A DNA stretch of 64,000 nucleotides from Oscillospiraceae bacterium (GCA_018265835.1 JABLYK010000004.1:1-64000), one strand, 5' to 3'. Positions 32,732-41,607 are shown, counted from the stretch's first letter. Notes: generated by a model from the sequence alone, not told the origin. Numbers and translations: made by a program.

Positions 32732-33741
32732 ACACCTACATTCCCGAAGGTTACAAAAGTCTGCTGAGAATTTACGAGACGCAAAAGGCCATCGGTCTGC
32801 TCAAACGTCTGTTTGAGGATCAGCTCGCAGCCAATCTGAATCTGTTTCGGGTGTCCGCGCCGCTGTTTGTGGAAGAGTCCACCGGCCTGAACGACAACCT
32901 CAACGGCTATGAGCGCCCGGTCTCGTTCGACATCCTGCACACCGGCCGTGAAGCGCAGGTCGTGCAGTCGCTGGCCAAGTGGAAGCGCATGGCGCTGTAT
33001 CGCTATCACTTCTATCCCGGAAAGGGTCTGTATACCGACATGAACGCCATCCGGCGCGACGAGGACGTTCTGGACAATCTGCACTCCGTCTATGTGGACC
33101 AGTGGGACTGGGAAAAGGTCATCGAGCAAAAGGACCGCACAATCGACTATCTGAAATCCACGGTCATGGATATCGTCTCCGCCGTGTGCGACACGCAGGA
33201 CACCATGCAGGCCATCTATCCTCAGCTCAAGGTTCTGCCGAAGCTGCAGCGTCAGGTCACGTTCGTCACCACACAGGAGCTGGAGGATCGCTATCCGGAG
33301 CTGACGCCGAAGCAGCGGGAAACCGCTTTCGTCAAGGAGCATCCAACTACCTTCATCATCGGCATCGGCGGCGCGCTCAAATCCGGCCAGAAGCACGACG
33401 GACGCTCGCCGGATTACGACGATTGGACGATGAACGGAGACATTCTGTTCTGGAACGACGTGCTCGGCTGTGCATTTGAGCTTTCGTCCATGGGTATCCG
33501 CGTCGATCCGGAAAGTCTGGACCGGCAGCTCACCATCGCCGGCTGCGATGACCGCCGGGGCCGGACGTATCATAAAATGCTGCTGAGCGGCGAGCTGCCA
33601 CTCACCATCGGCGGCGGCATCGGCCAGTCGCGCCTGTCCATGCTCCTGCTTGGCAAGGCCCACATCGGCGAAGTGCAGGCCTCCGTCTGGGACGATGAGA
33701 CTATTTCTGCCTGCGAAGCCGCCGGCGTGATGCTGCTGTAA
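32728..33741 (+). CDS. asnA: Aspartate-ammonia ligase (asparagine synthetase A)
   Basis: A 337-aa ammonia-dependent asparagine synthetase with a class II synthetase-like fold. APLFVEESTGLNDNLNG, YRYHFYPGKGLYTDMNAIRRDE, and the C-terminal GGGIGQSRLSMLLLGKAHIGEVQ motif are diagnostic. It makes asparagine from aspartate, ammonia and ATP. The ATG at 32728 overlaps the DUF4364 stop; the upstream extension to 32560 lies in another frame of that gene. Confidence 0.96.
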   Translation: MNTYIPEGYKSLLRIYETQKAIGLLKRLFEDQLAANLNLFRVSAPLFVEESTGLNDNLNGYERPVSFDILHTGREAQVVQSLAKWKRMALYRYHFYPGKGLYTDMNAIRRDEDVLDNLHSVYVDQWDWEKVIEQKDRTIDYLKSTVMDIVSAVCDTQDTMQAIYPQLKVLPKLQRQVTFVTTQELEDRYPELTPKQRETAFVKEHPTTFIIGIGGALKSGQKHDGRSPDYDDWTMNGDILFWNDVLGCAFELSSMGIRVDPESLDRQLTIAGCDDRRGRTYHKMLLSGELPLTIGGGIGQSRLSMLLLGKAHIGEVQASVWDDETISACEAAGVMLL

Positions 33742-33854
33742 TAAAAGAAACCTTGGAACTATGTCGGTATGCCGCAATCCGCAAATGGGATGTAGGATTC
33801 CGCGCCGGCGCGATGCGCCGATTGTACACCACATCAAAAATTTGGAGGATAAAA

Positions 33855-34217
33855 ATGACTAATCATGATTTTTATACCCTATTTGGTGCCGCCACATCAG
33901 AGCCGGACGAGGATCGATACATCGCAGAGTGGGGCAAAAACAGTATCTTTTGCCCTGATTCGGACGATCTTGCTCCGGATATCGATGCCATTGTGCGCGA
34001 TTTGCGTGAGATATGGCGCGCCGCGCATATGAGCGTGCGTGATATCCGCAAAGCCGCAGGACTTACGCAGGCTGATCTTGCGGCGCACTTTGGGATACCG
34101 GCAAGGACTGTACAAAACTGGGAGTCGTCAAGCTCCACCTCGTCCAGATCTTGCGCTCCATACATCCGCCTGATGATGGCGGAAGCGCTTGGCATTGTGC
34201 ATATTGATCGCTCTTGA
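33855..34217 (+). CDS. Small helix-turn-helix protein
   Basis: A 120-aa protein whose middle (about residues 58-95) is an XRE-type HTH: SVRDIRKAAGLTQADLAAHFGIPARTVQNWE. A serine-rich stretch (SSSSTSSRSC) and a final helix follow. The N-terminal half (MTNHDFYTLFGAATSEPDEDR) is acidic and of unknown role. GGAGG precedes the ATG at 33855 by eight bases. A 17-bp perfect inverted repeat lies seven bases after the stop. Function is unknown; regulator or antitoxin-like roles are possible but no toxin gene is adjacent. Confidence 0.75.
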   Translation: MTNHDFYTLFGAATSEPDEDRYIAEWGKNSIFCPDSDDLAPDIDAIVRDLREIWRAAHMSVRDIRKAAGLTQADLAAHFGIPARTVQNWESSSSTSSRSCAPYIRLMMAEALGIVHIDRS

Positions 34218-34224
34218 TCCCCTT

Positions 34225-34272
34225 CCCGCCCTCGATTGTGCACCGGATCCCCGGCGCACAATCGAGGGCGGG
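34225..34272. repeat. 17-bp perfect inverted repeat after the HTH gene
   Basis: Arms at 34225-34241 and 34256-34272 are exact reverse complements around a 14-base loop that itself contains CCGG twice. No T-run follows, so it may be a regulator site or an RNA stem rather than a classical terminator. Confidence 0.8.
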
Positions 34273-34359
34273 CGGACGAGCGGTGACAGAGATTTGACAC
34301 CCAATTTTTATGTTTGTGTATGTTTTCAGCTGTATTAATTCGTATGTTTTCGGAGATAG

Positions 34360-34397
34360 AAAAATCCCTGTAACCATTGAGATTACAGGGATTTTTC
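34360..34397 (-). terminator. Terminator after tRNA-Gly
   Basis: AAAAATCCCTGTAA pairs with TTACAGGGATTTTT, T-runs on both strands, 14 bases past the tRNA 3' end. Confidence 0.9.
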
Positions 34398-34410
34398 AGT
34401 GTTTTCAATG

Positions 34411-34484
34411 TGGAGCGGGATACGGGAATCGAACCCGCCTATCCTGCTTGGGAAGCAGGTGTTCTACCAATGAACTAATCCCAC
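34411..34484 (-). tRNA. tRNA-Gly (CCC)
   Basis: On the minus strand acceptor GTGGGAT pairs with ATCCCGC, the D-arm contains TTGGTAGA, the anticodon arm is CCTGC-TTCCCAA-GCAGG (anticodon CCC), and the T-arm is CGGGTTCGATTCCCG. CCA is encoded. Confidence 0.95.
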
Positions 34485-34494
34485 AGTGGATTGA

Positions 34495-34523
34495 ATTATA
34501 TCACACTCCAGTGCGATTTTCAA
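34495..34523 (-). promoter_or_regulatory. Promoter of tRNA-Gly
   Basis: TTGAAA (34518-34523) and TATAAT (34495-34500) on the minus strand with a 17-base spacer, 10 bases before the tRNA. Confidence 0.8.
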
Positions 34524-34542
34524 GTGATTTATTTCTGAAAAC

Positions 34543-34571
34543 TTGACTTTCCCTATACAAAAACTTATAAT
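34543..34571 (+). promoter_or_regulatory. Promoter of the MATE gene
   Basis: TTGACT (34543-34548) and TATAAT (34566-34571) with a 17-base spacer, divergent from the tRNA-Gly promoter. Confidence 0.82.
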
Positions 34572-34621
34572 GTGGTTTTGCTGACTGTTTTGATCTGTTT
34601 TATCGTATTTGGAGTCGTATT

Positions 34622-35986
34622 ATGCAAACAATCCCCGCAAAAGAAAATAAAATGGGCACGATGCCCGAAAATAAGCTTTTGATGTCTATGGCCGTGCCGA
34701 TGATGATCTCGATGCTGGTGCAGGCGCTGTACAACGTCGTGGACAGCATCTTTGTCTCGCGCATCTGTGAAAACGCGCTGACCGCCGTCTCCATGGCATT
34801 TCCGCTGCAAAACGTGGTGATCTCGGTCTCGGTCGGCTTCGGCGTCGGCATCAACGCGCTGCTCTCCCGCGCACTCGGTCAAAAAAATCCGGAGCGTGCC
34901 AATCAGGTCGCCGTACAGGGGCTGATTTTGCAGGCCATCAGCTTCTTGCTGGTCCTGCTCATCGGCATTTTCGGCATGGAGGCGTACATGCGCACGCAGA
35001 CCGACATTGAGGAGATCGTCCAATTTGGCACGGTCTATCTGCGCATCTGTCTCATTTGCTCTTTCGGCGTCTTTATTCAGATCACATTTGAGCGCTTCCT
35101 GCAGGCAACCGGCCGCACGATCTACTCGATGATTACCCAGCTCACCGGCGCCATCATCAACATTGTGTTTGACCCCATTCTGATCTTCGGTCTGCTTGGC
35201 TTTCCCAAACTGGGTATCGCCGGCGCTGCGTGGGCCACAGTGTTCGGCCAATGTGTCGGTGCTGTCGTTGCGATCATTCTCAACCATCGCAAGAATGCCG
35301 ATCTGCGGCTGAAGCTGCGCCACATCCGCCCGGATTACCGTCTGATGGGGGAAATCAGCAGCATCAGCATCCCATCTATTCTGATGTCATGTATCTCCTC
35401 GCTCACGGCCTATATCATGAATCTGATCCTGATCTCCTTCTCCTCCACCGCCGTCGCCGTGTTCGGCGCCTATTTCAAACTCCAGAGCTTTATTTTCATG
35501 CCGATTTTCGGCCTGAATAACGGTATGGTGCCCATCATTGCATACAACTACGGCGCGCAGCGTCCGGATCGCATCCACAAGACCATCCGACTCGGCATGA
35601 CCTACGCCGTCAGCATCATGCTGACCGGGCTTCTGGTGTTTCATCTGTTCCCGGAAACGCTGCTGTCCTTCTTCGACGCATCTCCGGACATGATCGCCAT
35701 CGGCGTTCCTGCGCTGCGCATCATAAGCCTCGCCTTCGTGTTCGCCGGGATCTGCATCATCAGCTCCTCGACGTGTCAGGCGCTGGGGTACAGCATCTAC
35801 GGTATGCTGATCTCATTTGCACGTCAGCTTGTCGTGCTGGTGCCCTGCGCGCTGCTGCTGGCGCGTACCCGCGTTTTGAACAATGTCTGGTTCGCCTTCC
35901 CAATCGCGGAGGTCGCGTCCATCATCATCTCCCTGCTCCTCCTGCGCACCGCTCTGCGCAAAACAGGCATGCTGAAAAAAGCATAA
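34622..35986 (+). CDS. MATE-family efflux transporter
   Basis: A 454-aa protein with about 12 hydrophobic helices in two MatE halves. The first half opens MSMAVPMMISMLVQALYNVVDSIFVSR, typical of the DinF/NorM-like bacterial branch; the second repeats the pattern at SISIPSILMSCISSLTAY. It likely exports cationic drugs or metabolites using a sodium or proton gradient. GGAG lies seven bases before the ATG. It is monocistronic with its own promoter and terminator. Confidence 0.92.
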   Translation: MQTIPAKENKMGTMPENKLLMSMAVPMMISMLVQALYNVVDSIFVSRICENALTAVSMAFPLQNVVISVSVGFGVGINALLSRALGQKNPERANQVAVQGLILQAISFLLVLLIGIFGMEAYMRTQTDIEEIVQFGTVYLRICLICSFGVFIQITFERFLQATGRTIYSMITQLTGAIINIVFDPILIFGLLGFPKLGIAGAAWATVFGQCVGAVVAIILNHRKNADLRLKLRHIRPDYRLMGEISSISIPSILMSCISSLTAYIMNLILISFSSTAVAVFGAYFKLQSFIFMPIFGLNNGMVPIIAYNYGAQRPDRIHKTIRLGMTYAVSIMLTGLLVFHLFPETLLSFFDASPDMIAIGVPALRIISLAFVFAGICIISSSTCQALGYSIYGMLISFARQLVVLVPCALLLARTRVLNNVWFAFPIAEVASIIISLLLLRTALRKTGMLKKA

Positions 35987-36000
35987 CCCCGCACCCCATA

Positions 36001-36031
36001 AGCGCCCGATCTTCGGATCGGGCGCTTTTTG
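36001..36031 (+). terminator. Terminator of the MATE gene
   Basis: AGCGCCCGATC pairs with GATCGGGCGCT around TTCG, followed by TTTTT. Confidence 0.93.
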
Positions 36032-36098
36032 CACGCGTATATTCTGCGGGGCATAAGATGGTCTGAGCGAGACCCATACAGATCAAGGAGGAACGATT

Positions 36099-36533
36099 TT
36101 GGAAAAGTGCGATTATAAAAACGGAATGCTGCCGGAGTGCGCACCGCTGGCACTGGCTTACACGCCGATGCAGCAGTGCAGCGAGCCAGCTTACGATGGA
36201 AAAATGGCGTTGGCGCGCGGAACCCTGTTTCCGGGGCTCGACCTGCCATTCATGAACATGGTCAACAAGCCTGACAACCTGAGCACACCGCTCTGCGAGC
36301 TGATGGTACTGGATTTTGTCGTGCAGGAGCTGAAGCTGTATCTGGATACGCACGCTGATGACGGCGAGGCGTTCAAGATGCTGCAGAAATGCATCCGCAT
36401 GAGCAACGAGGGCCGCAAGCGCTATGCGGAGCTGTACGGTCCGATCACGATCCGCGACATGGAAAACGCCGCGACCTATGACTGGATCGACGCGCCGTGG
36501 CCCTGGCAGCACCAGAGCGGGAAAGGAGATTGA
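36099..36533 (+). CDS. Fused CotJA-CotJB spore coat protein
   Basis: This 144-aa protein joins two coat proteins that are separate genes in Bacillus. Residues ~1-55 match CotJA (LALAYTPMQQCSEPAYDGKMALARGTLFPGLDLPF pattern), and residues ~63-140 match CotJB (LDFVVQELKLYLDTHADDGEAFKML, ending in APWPWQ). The start is TTG at 36099, six bases after AGGAGG. cotJC follows three bases after the stop. The product is expected in the inner spore coat with CotJC. Confidence 0.85.
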   Translation: MEKCDYKNGMLPECAPLALAYTPMQQCSEPAYDGKMALARGTLFPGLDLPFMNMVNKPDNLSTPLCELMVLDFVVQELKLYLDTHADDGEAFKMLQKCIRMSNEGRKRYAELYGPITIRDMENAATYDWIDAPWPWQHQSGKGD

Positions 36534-36536
36534 GTC

Positions 36537-37133
36537 ATGTTTGTATATGAGAAAAAACTGCAATATCCCGTGCGCATCAAAAATACCAATCCCGCGCTGG
36601 CTAAGTTCATCATCACGCAATATGGCGGCCCGGACGGCGAGCTTGGCGCCTCGCTCCGCTATCTCAGCCAGCGCTACGCCATGCCCTACCCCGAACTGGC
36701 CGCTGTCTTAACGGACATCGGCACCGAGGAGCTCGGTCACCTGGAAATGATTGGTGCAATCGTGTATCAATTGACGCGCAATATGACGCCGGAGCAGATC
36801 AAGAAGGCGGGCTTTGACACGTACTTTGTAGATCACACTGCCGGAATCTACCCGCAGTTTGCCTCCGGCACGCCGTGGACGGCCGCGACCATCGCGGTCA
36901 AGGGCGATGTAATCACCGATCTTTCGGAGGATATGGCCGCAGAGCAAAAGGCACGGACAACGTACGACAACATCCTGCGTCTGTCCGACGATCCGGACGT
37001 CAACGACGTCATCCGGTTCCTGCGCGCACGAGAGGTCGTGCATTACCAACGCTTCGGCGAAGCGCTGCGCCTGGCAACGGAAAAGATGGATCAGAAGAAC
37101 GTCTACGCCGTCAATCCGGCGTTCGACAAGTAA
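36537..37133 (+). CDS. cotJC: Spore coat manganese catalase CotJC
   Basis: A 198-aa manganese-catalase-fold protein. Metal-ligand motifs are visible in GTEELGHLEMIG (ExxH) and AREVVHYQRFGEAL (ExxH). The start MFVYEKKLQYPVRI and the GGPDGELGASLRYLSQRY block are CotJC signatures. It likely degrades peroxide in the spore coat. It is translated from the same transcript as the CotJA-CotJB fusion. Confidence 0.95.
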   Translation: MFVYEKKLQYPVRIKNTNPALAKFIITQYGGPDGELGASLRYLSQRYAMPYPELAAVLTDIGTEELGHLEMIGAIVYQLTRNMTPEQIKKAGFDTYFVDHTAGIYPQFASGTPWTAATIAVKGDVITDLSEDMAAEQKARTTYDNILRLSDDPDVNDVIRFLRAREVVHYQRFGEALRLATEKMDQKNVYAVNPAFDK

Positions 37134-37143
37134 GCATACAAAA

Positions 37144-37408
37144 TCAGGCGGCATGCATCCTGCATGCCGCCTGACCAGCTTGTCAAAAACCTCGTAGAGT
37201 TTCGCCGCTCGGAAGCGGCGAAAGAAGATTCAATCATTTTCTCCGGCGACATGTGCGGCGGAGAAAATACTGCTCGGCCTACAAACGTGCGAGCTGTCCG
37301 CCTTTGGCGGACAGTGAGTGCGCTGCAGTAGGCCGCAATCCCTTCCTGTCAAAAAAGCTTGCTTTTTTGACGACTCATCAGGCGGCATGCTTCCTGCATG
37401 CCGCCTGA
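37144..37408. repeat. Cluster of palindromes bounded by a repeated 31-bp palindrome
   Basis: This gene-free gap is almost wholly hairpin-forming. A 31-bp palindrome (TCAGGCGGCATGC arms) occurs at 37144-37174 and, with small changes, again at 37378-37408. Between them lie stems at 37200-37223 (TTTCGCCGCT/AGCGGCGAAA), 37236-37268 (ATTTTCTCCG/CGGAGAAAAT), a nested pair near 37275-37335 (CGGCCTAC/GTAGGCCG around CTGTCCGCC/GGCGGACAG) and 37348-37371 (GTCAAAAAAGC/GCTTTTTTGAC). No open frame with a start signal is present. It may be a non-autonomous mobile repeat or a structured RNA. Confidence 0.8.
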
Positions 37409-37443
37409 CCATTGTTGAAATTTGTTTGTGCCCCGTGGGACGC

Positions 37444-37692
37444 TCAACGTCCCGCGGCGCTTTCGATCTCCTGCAGTTCAAAGCGGTACCGCTGCGGACA
37501 ATCCGGGTACTTTTCCCGATCGACCTCACTGAGGAACATTCCCTTGGGCCGCAGCCACAGGGATCCGTCGCCATAGAGCTTGCGGTAGATCACATATTCC
37601 TCGCCGGTCTCGGAGTCGTTGGCCACGTCCTCGACCAGATAGTAGTCGCCTTTGAAATGGCGGTAGACCCGTTTGAGCTTCAATTCACGCAT
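37444..37692 (-). CDS. DUF1653 domain protein
   Basis: An 82-aa protein almost entirely covered by DUF1653, a small beta-rich domain of unknown function: KRVYRHFKGDYYLVEDVANDSETGEEYVIYRKLYGDG and PKGMFLSEVDREKYP. The ATG at 37692 has GAGGAGG eight bases upstream; the upstream ATG lacks one. It lies 13 bases after sbcC and is probably in the same transcript. Confidence 0.9.
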   Translation of the reverse strand: MRELKLKRVYRHFKGDYYLVEDVANDSETGEEYVIYRKLYGDGSLWLRPKGMFLSEVDREKYPDCPQRYRFELQEIESAAGR

Positions 37693-37705
37693 GGGCTGCT
37701 CCTCC

Positions 37706-40474
37706 TCATTCACATACAATCTCCGCCCGGCTGCCGCCGGTTCGATCCTTCGTGACAATGATCTGCCGGTCGATTTTCTCCTTCAGTGCCGGCACATGCG
37801 AAATGATGCCGACCAGACGGTGGCCCTCGCTGAGACCGCTGAGCGCGCGCAGCGCTTTCTGGAGCGTCTCCTCGTCCAGGGAACCGAAGCCCTCGTCTAC
37901 AAACATCGTATCCAGCCGAACCCCTCCGGCAGAGGACTGGATTTCGTCGGACAAGCCCAGCGCCAGCGACAGAGACGCCTGAAAGGATTCCCCGCCGGAG
38001 AGCGTCTTCACGCTGCGGATCGAGCCGTTGTAATGGTCGATCACGTCCAGCTCCAGACCGCTTTGACTGCGGTTGTTCTCCGCCCCTCTGCGGCGGCGGA
38101 GCTGGTACTGGCCGCCGGTCATGACGGAAAAGCGCTGATTTGCCCGCTCCAGAATGCGGTCAAACCACGTCATCTGGATATAAGTCTCCAGCATGATCTT
38201 TTCCTTGCCCGGAAGCGTGCCGTTCGCCGTGTTCGACAGCGCACGCAGCCACGAGAGCCGCTCCTCCTGCCCGGCAAGCTCGGCGCTCTGCGCCTGCACG
38301 CCGGCCAGTGCCGTGCGGTTGCGATCCAGCCGCCGGCTGATCTGTTTCCAATCCGCGTCCAACGTCATCTGGCGCGCCTGAATGCGCTGTAACTGCGTCG
38401 TTTCTTCCGCGAGATCGACGTCACCGGACTGTCCAAGCTGCGTCGAAAGCGTTTCAATTTTGCTCTCCAGCGCCGTCTTTTGCTGCATCAGCCTCTGCTG
38501 CCCGGCCTGCGCATCGGAAAGCGCGGCCTGCAGCGTTTCCCGGCGCTGCTGCAGCGTATCCATCTGCATTTGCGCTGTCTCTCTCGACGGATACGGAAGG
38601 CTTTGCAGTTGATTTTGAATCTGCGTCTCCAAGGCGCTGCACGTCGCCTGCTGTTGTGCCCGCACGGCATTCTGCTGCAGCTGCATGTTCTGCAGTCCGA
38701 TCAAGCTTTGCTCCGTCTCCGGAATTGCCCTGCGAAGTTCATCGGCGCGCGCAGCGCGCTTTTCCGCCTCCTGCTTGGCAGCTCCGGTCAACGCCAGCGC
38801 CGTCTGCACGGCGGCCAGCCGGTCCGGAAGCACAGCCGCAGCCTCCGCAAGTGTAGTAACACCCAAAAGCTCGCCCACTGTGTGAAGCGTCTGCTTCTCC
38901 TGTTCGCTTGCCTGCCCTTGCAGACGGCCAGCCTTGCTGCTGGCATCCGATGCGCGCTGCTGCGCCTGCGCCGCCTCCGCCTCGGCTGATTCCAGCTCGG
39001 CCTGATCCGGGGCCTCTTGCGGTCGGACGGCAGGCGCCGGATGGCTCCGTGCGCCGCAGACCGGGCATGGCTCGCCGTCGGTCAGCGTGTCTGCAAGCAC
39101 CCCGGCCTGCGCGTCCAGAAACGCCCGGTTTTTGCGCCGGTAACGCGCTTGCATCGCATCCGCTTCCTGCGCCGCTGCAGTGTATTCCAGCTTTGCCTGC
39201 TCCGCCTGCTGCTGCAAGGTCTCCAGCCGCTGCAGGTCCGCTTGCAGGCCGGAGAGCCGCTTTTCCCGCTCGGTCAGCGTTTGCAGCGTTCCAGCCGCAC
39301 GTGCCGCCTCCGCAGCCGCGGATGCGAGGTCTTCCAATGCGTCCTTTTGCTGTTGAAGCTGCTGTGCCGTCTCTGCGAGCGACCGCGCGATCTGCTCTCC
39401 CTCCGTTTGCAGCGTTTCCAGCGCCGCCTTCGCATCCGCTTGCTCCTTTTGGAGCTGCGCAAGCCGGTCATACTGCGGCAAAAGTGCTTCCAGTGCCGCA
39501 AATTCCGCTTGCAGCCGCCCGATCTCCGGCTGCCGCGCCTGCGCGGCTATCAGCGTCTGCTCGACCGCCGCAATCTGGGGAACCAATTCTTCCAGAGCCG
39601 CCTGCGTGCTCTGTAATTCCGCGCGGCGTCTTTGCGTCTCTCTGCCGATGGCGATCCGGGCAGTCACGGCGGTGAGCGCCTGCGCCTGCTCGCTCTGCTG
39701 CGTCTCACACACCGCCTGCGCCGCTTCGTCCTGCTCGATCAGCTTCATCAGCAATGTTTCTGTTTCTGCCGGCGGGAGCGGCGCCGCCTGGATTGCTTCC
39801 AGCTCCGGAGCGAGTGCGTCATCCGGCGCGCAGACCGCACCACTGATGTACTGGCGGATGCCGGCTCGCAGCGTGTCGCAGCTCTGGCTCAGCGCAGCGG
39901 CGTCTTCCTTGAGCCGGTTTTGGAGCGTGCGGTACAGGCCTGTGTGGAAAATCTGCCGGAAAATTGCAATACGCTGCTCGGTCGGCGCGAGCAGAAGTTT
40001 CAGAAAATCGCCCTGCGCAATCATGGCCACCTGCGTGAACTGGTCGCGGTCGATGCCGATGATCCCGCACACCGCGTTTGTCACATCGCGGGTCTTTGTG
40101 ACGACGCGCCCATCCGGATACGTCAGCACCGCATCCGCTTTCTGCGTTGTGGTGCCGCCGCCGCGCTTTGCAGGGCGCTCATACTCCGGACTGCGCCGGA
40201 CCGTATAGGTCTCGCCGCGGCAGAAAAACGTCAGCTCCACATATGTGGGTGTATCCGGTGCGGCGTATTTGCTGCGGAACATCGCCGCGTCCCGGCTGCT
40301 GCCGCTGGCCTCGCCATAAAGCGCATAGGTGATCGCGTCGAAGATCGTAGTCTTGCCGGCGCCTGTATCGCCGGTGATGAGATACAGTCCTTCCCCGCCC
40401 AGCTTGTCCAGCGCCAGAACCGTCTTGCCTGCATAGGGGCCGAAGGCCGACATCGTCAATGTGAGCGGTCTCAT
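37706..40474 (-). CDS. sbcC: Exonuclease subunit SbcC (Rad50-like ATPase)
   Basis: A 922-aa SMC-type ATPase that partners SbcD in opening and degrading hairpin or blocked DNA ends. Walker A is GDTGAGKTT (35-43); two long coiled coils rich in Gln, Ala and Glu flank a zinc hook CPVC near residue 470; the C-terminal half has the ABC signature LSGGESF and Walker B TMFVDEGFG. The gene overlaps the sbcD stop by four bases. Confidence 0.95.
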   Translation of the reverse strand: MRPLTLTMSAFGPYAGKTVLALDKLGGEGLYLITGDTGAGKTTIFDAITYALYGEASGSSRDAAMFRSKYAAPDTPTYVELTFFCRGETYTVRRSPEYERPAKRGGGTTTQKADAVLTYPDGRVVTKTRDVTNAVCGIIGIDRDQFTQVAMIAQGDFLKLLLAPTEQRIAIFRQIFHTGLYRTLQNRLKEDAAALSQSCDTLRAGIRQYISGAVCAPDDALAPELEAIQAAPLPPAETETLLMKLIEQDEAAQAVCETQQSEQAQALTAVTARIAIGRETQRRRAELQSTQAALEELVPQIAAVEQTLIAAQARQPEIGRLQAEFAALEALLPQYDRLAQLQKEQADAKAALETLQTEGEQIARSLAETAQQLQQQKDALEDLASAAAEAARAAGTLQTLTEREKRLSGLQADLQRLETLQQQAEQAKLEYTAAAQEADAMQARYRRKNRAFLDAQAGVLADTLTDGEPCPVCGARSHPAPAVRPQEAPDQAELESAEAEAAQAQQRASDASSKAGRLQGQASEQEKQTLHTVGELLGVTTLAEAAAVLPDRLAAVQTALALTGAAKQEAEKRAARADELRRAIPETEQSLIGLQNMQLQQNAVRAQQQATCSALETQIQNQLQSLPYPSRETAQMQMDTLQQRRETLQAALSDAQAGQQRLMQQKTALESKIETLSTQLGQSGDVDLAEETTQLQRIQARQMTLDADWKQISRRLDRNRTALAGVQAQSAELAGQEERLSWLRALSNTANGTLPGKEKIMLETYIQMTWFDRILERANQRFSVMTGGQYQLRRRRGAENNRSQSGLELDVIDHYNGSIRSVKTLSGGESFQASLSLALGLSDEIQSSAGGVRLDTMFVDEGFGSLDEETLQKALRALSGLSEGHRLVGIISHVPALKEKIDRQIIVTKDRTGGSRAEIVCE

Positions 40475-41607
40475 GCTTCGCCTCCCCAGATCTGTTCGAT
40501 CAATCCTTGCAGATAGGCACGCTGCTCGCCGCGCATCGGCTGATTGTTCTGCAGCGCATAGAACTCGTCAAACAGCTCCAGCGGCGAGCGGTGCTCCACC
40601 TCCGCCACGCCCAGAATTTCCGCGCTGCCGCGCGTACGGCTGTTGTCGTAATCCAACCGCATGAGATTCGGGTACACCGCACGGAGTTTGCCGACCGCCT
40701 CCGGAATATCCGCCTCATCCGTCAACGTAATATGGACATAGGCGTTTGGGTCGGGCGCCCCATCCACTTCGCGCGCCGCGACCGCCTGAAAGCTGCCGCG
40801 CAGCTCCACAAGGTCGCGCTGCGGCTGCAGCGGGACAGTGCGCACCGTAAGCGTTCCCTTTTCCGCCAGCTCCGCCACCGTGACGGACTTTTGCTGCCGT
40901 GCCTCGGAGAACGAATACTTCAGCGGCGTGCCGCAGTAGCGCACCCGGCTGCCGCTCACGTTCTGCGGGCTGTGGATATGCCCCAGCGCGACATAGTCAA
41001 ACGGCGCAAACACCGCAGCATCCACATTATCGCTTCCGCCGATGGTGAGCTCCTCGGACTCGCAGCGCACTGCGCCGGTGACAAACTGGTGCGTCACCAG
41101 CACGTTCCGGCGCGCGGGGTCAACGGGCATGTGCGCCACCGCGCAGGCGATCGCATCCGTATACGATTCGATCTCCGCCTCCGGAAACCAGCGCCGCACG
41201 TGCATCGGCTTCAAAAACGGCAGCAGAAACACATCCACCGGGCCATGCTCATCTTCGAGCGTGACAGGCCGAATCTGGCCGTCATAGACCGGCGAAAGAT
41301 ACACCTTGCTGCGGCGGACAAGCTGCGCCCCGAATGCGATCCGCTCCGGCGAATCGTGGTTGCCGCTGATGACGAACACGGACACAGCCCGCGCCGCAAG
41401 CTGCGCCAGAAAATCATCAAACAGCGCCACCGCCTCAGCCGATGGCGCTGCCTTGTCATAGACGTCCCCGGCGATGAGCACGCCGTTTGGCTGCTCATCG
41501 TCCGTGATGCGCAGAATCTGCGTCAGAATAAACGCCTGATCCTCCAGCAGGGAAAATTCATTCAGGCGCTTGCCCAGATGCAGATCCGACAGGTGCAGAA
41601 ACTTCAT
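40471..41607 (-). CDS. sbcD: Exonuclease subunit SbcD (Mre11-like nuclease)
   Basis: A 378-aa metallophosphoesterase that forms the nuclease of SbcCD. LHLSDLHLGK (metal ligands Asp8, His10), LIAGDVYD, VISGNHD, THQF and LGHIHSPQ are the phosphoesterase motifs in order. The ATG at 41607 overlaps the preceding phosphatase gene by four bases and follows GGGAGCGG; the longer frame to 41730 is antisense to nothing but lies inside that gene. Confidence 0.95.
   Translation of the reverse strand: MKFLHLSDLHLGKRLNEFSLLEDQAFILTQILRITDDEQPNGVLIAGDVYDKAAPSAEAVALFDDFLAQLAARAVSVFVISGNHDSPERIAFGAQLVRRSKVYLSPVYDGQIRPVTLEDEHGPVDVFLLPFLKPMHVRRWFPEAEIESYTDAIACAVAHMPVDPARRNVLVTHQFVTGAVRCESEELTIGGSDNVDAAVFAPFDYVALGHIHSPQNVSGSRVRYCGTPLKYSFSEARQQKSVTVAELAEKGTLTVRTVPLQPQRDLVELRGSFQAVAAREVDGAPDPNAYVHITLTDEADIPEAVGKLRAVYPNLMRLDYDNSRTRGSAEILGVAEVEHRSPLELFDEFYALQNNQPMRGEQRAYLQGLIEQIWGGEA

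Noticed and set aside
37134..37443. CRISPR array
   Set aside because: The repeats are palindromes of different sequence with irregular spacing, not regular direct repeats with unique spacers; no cas genes occur.
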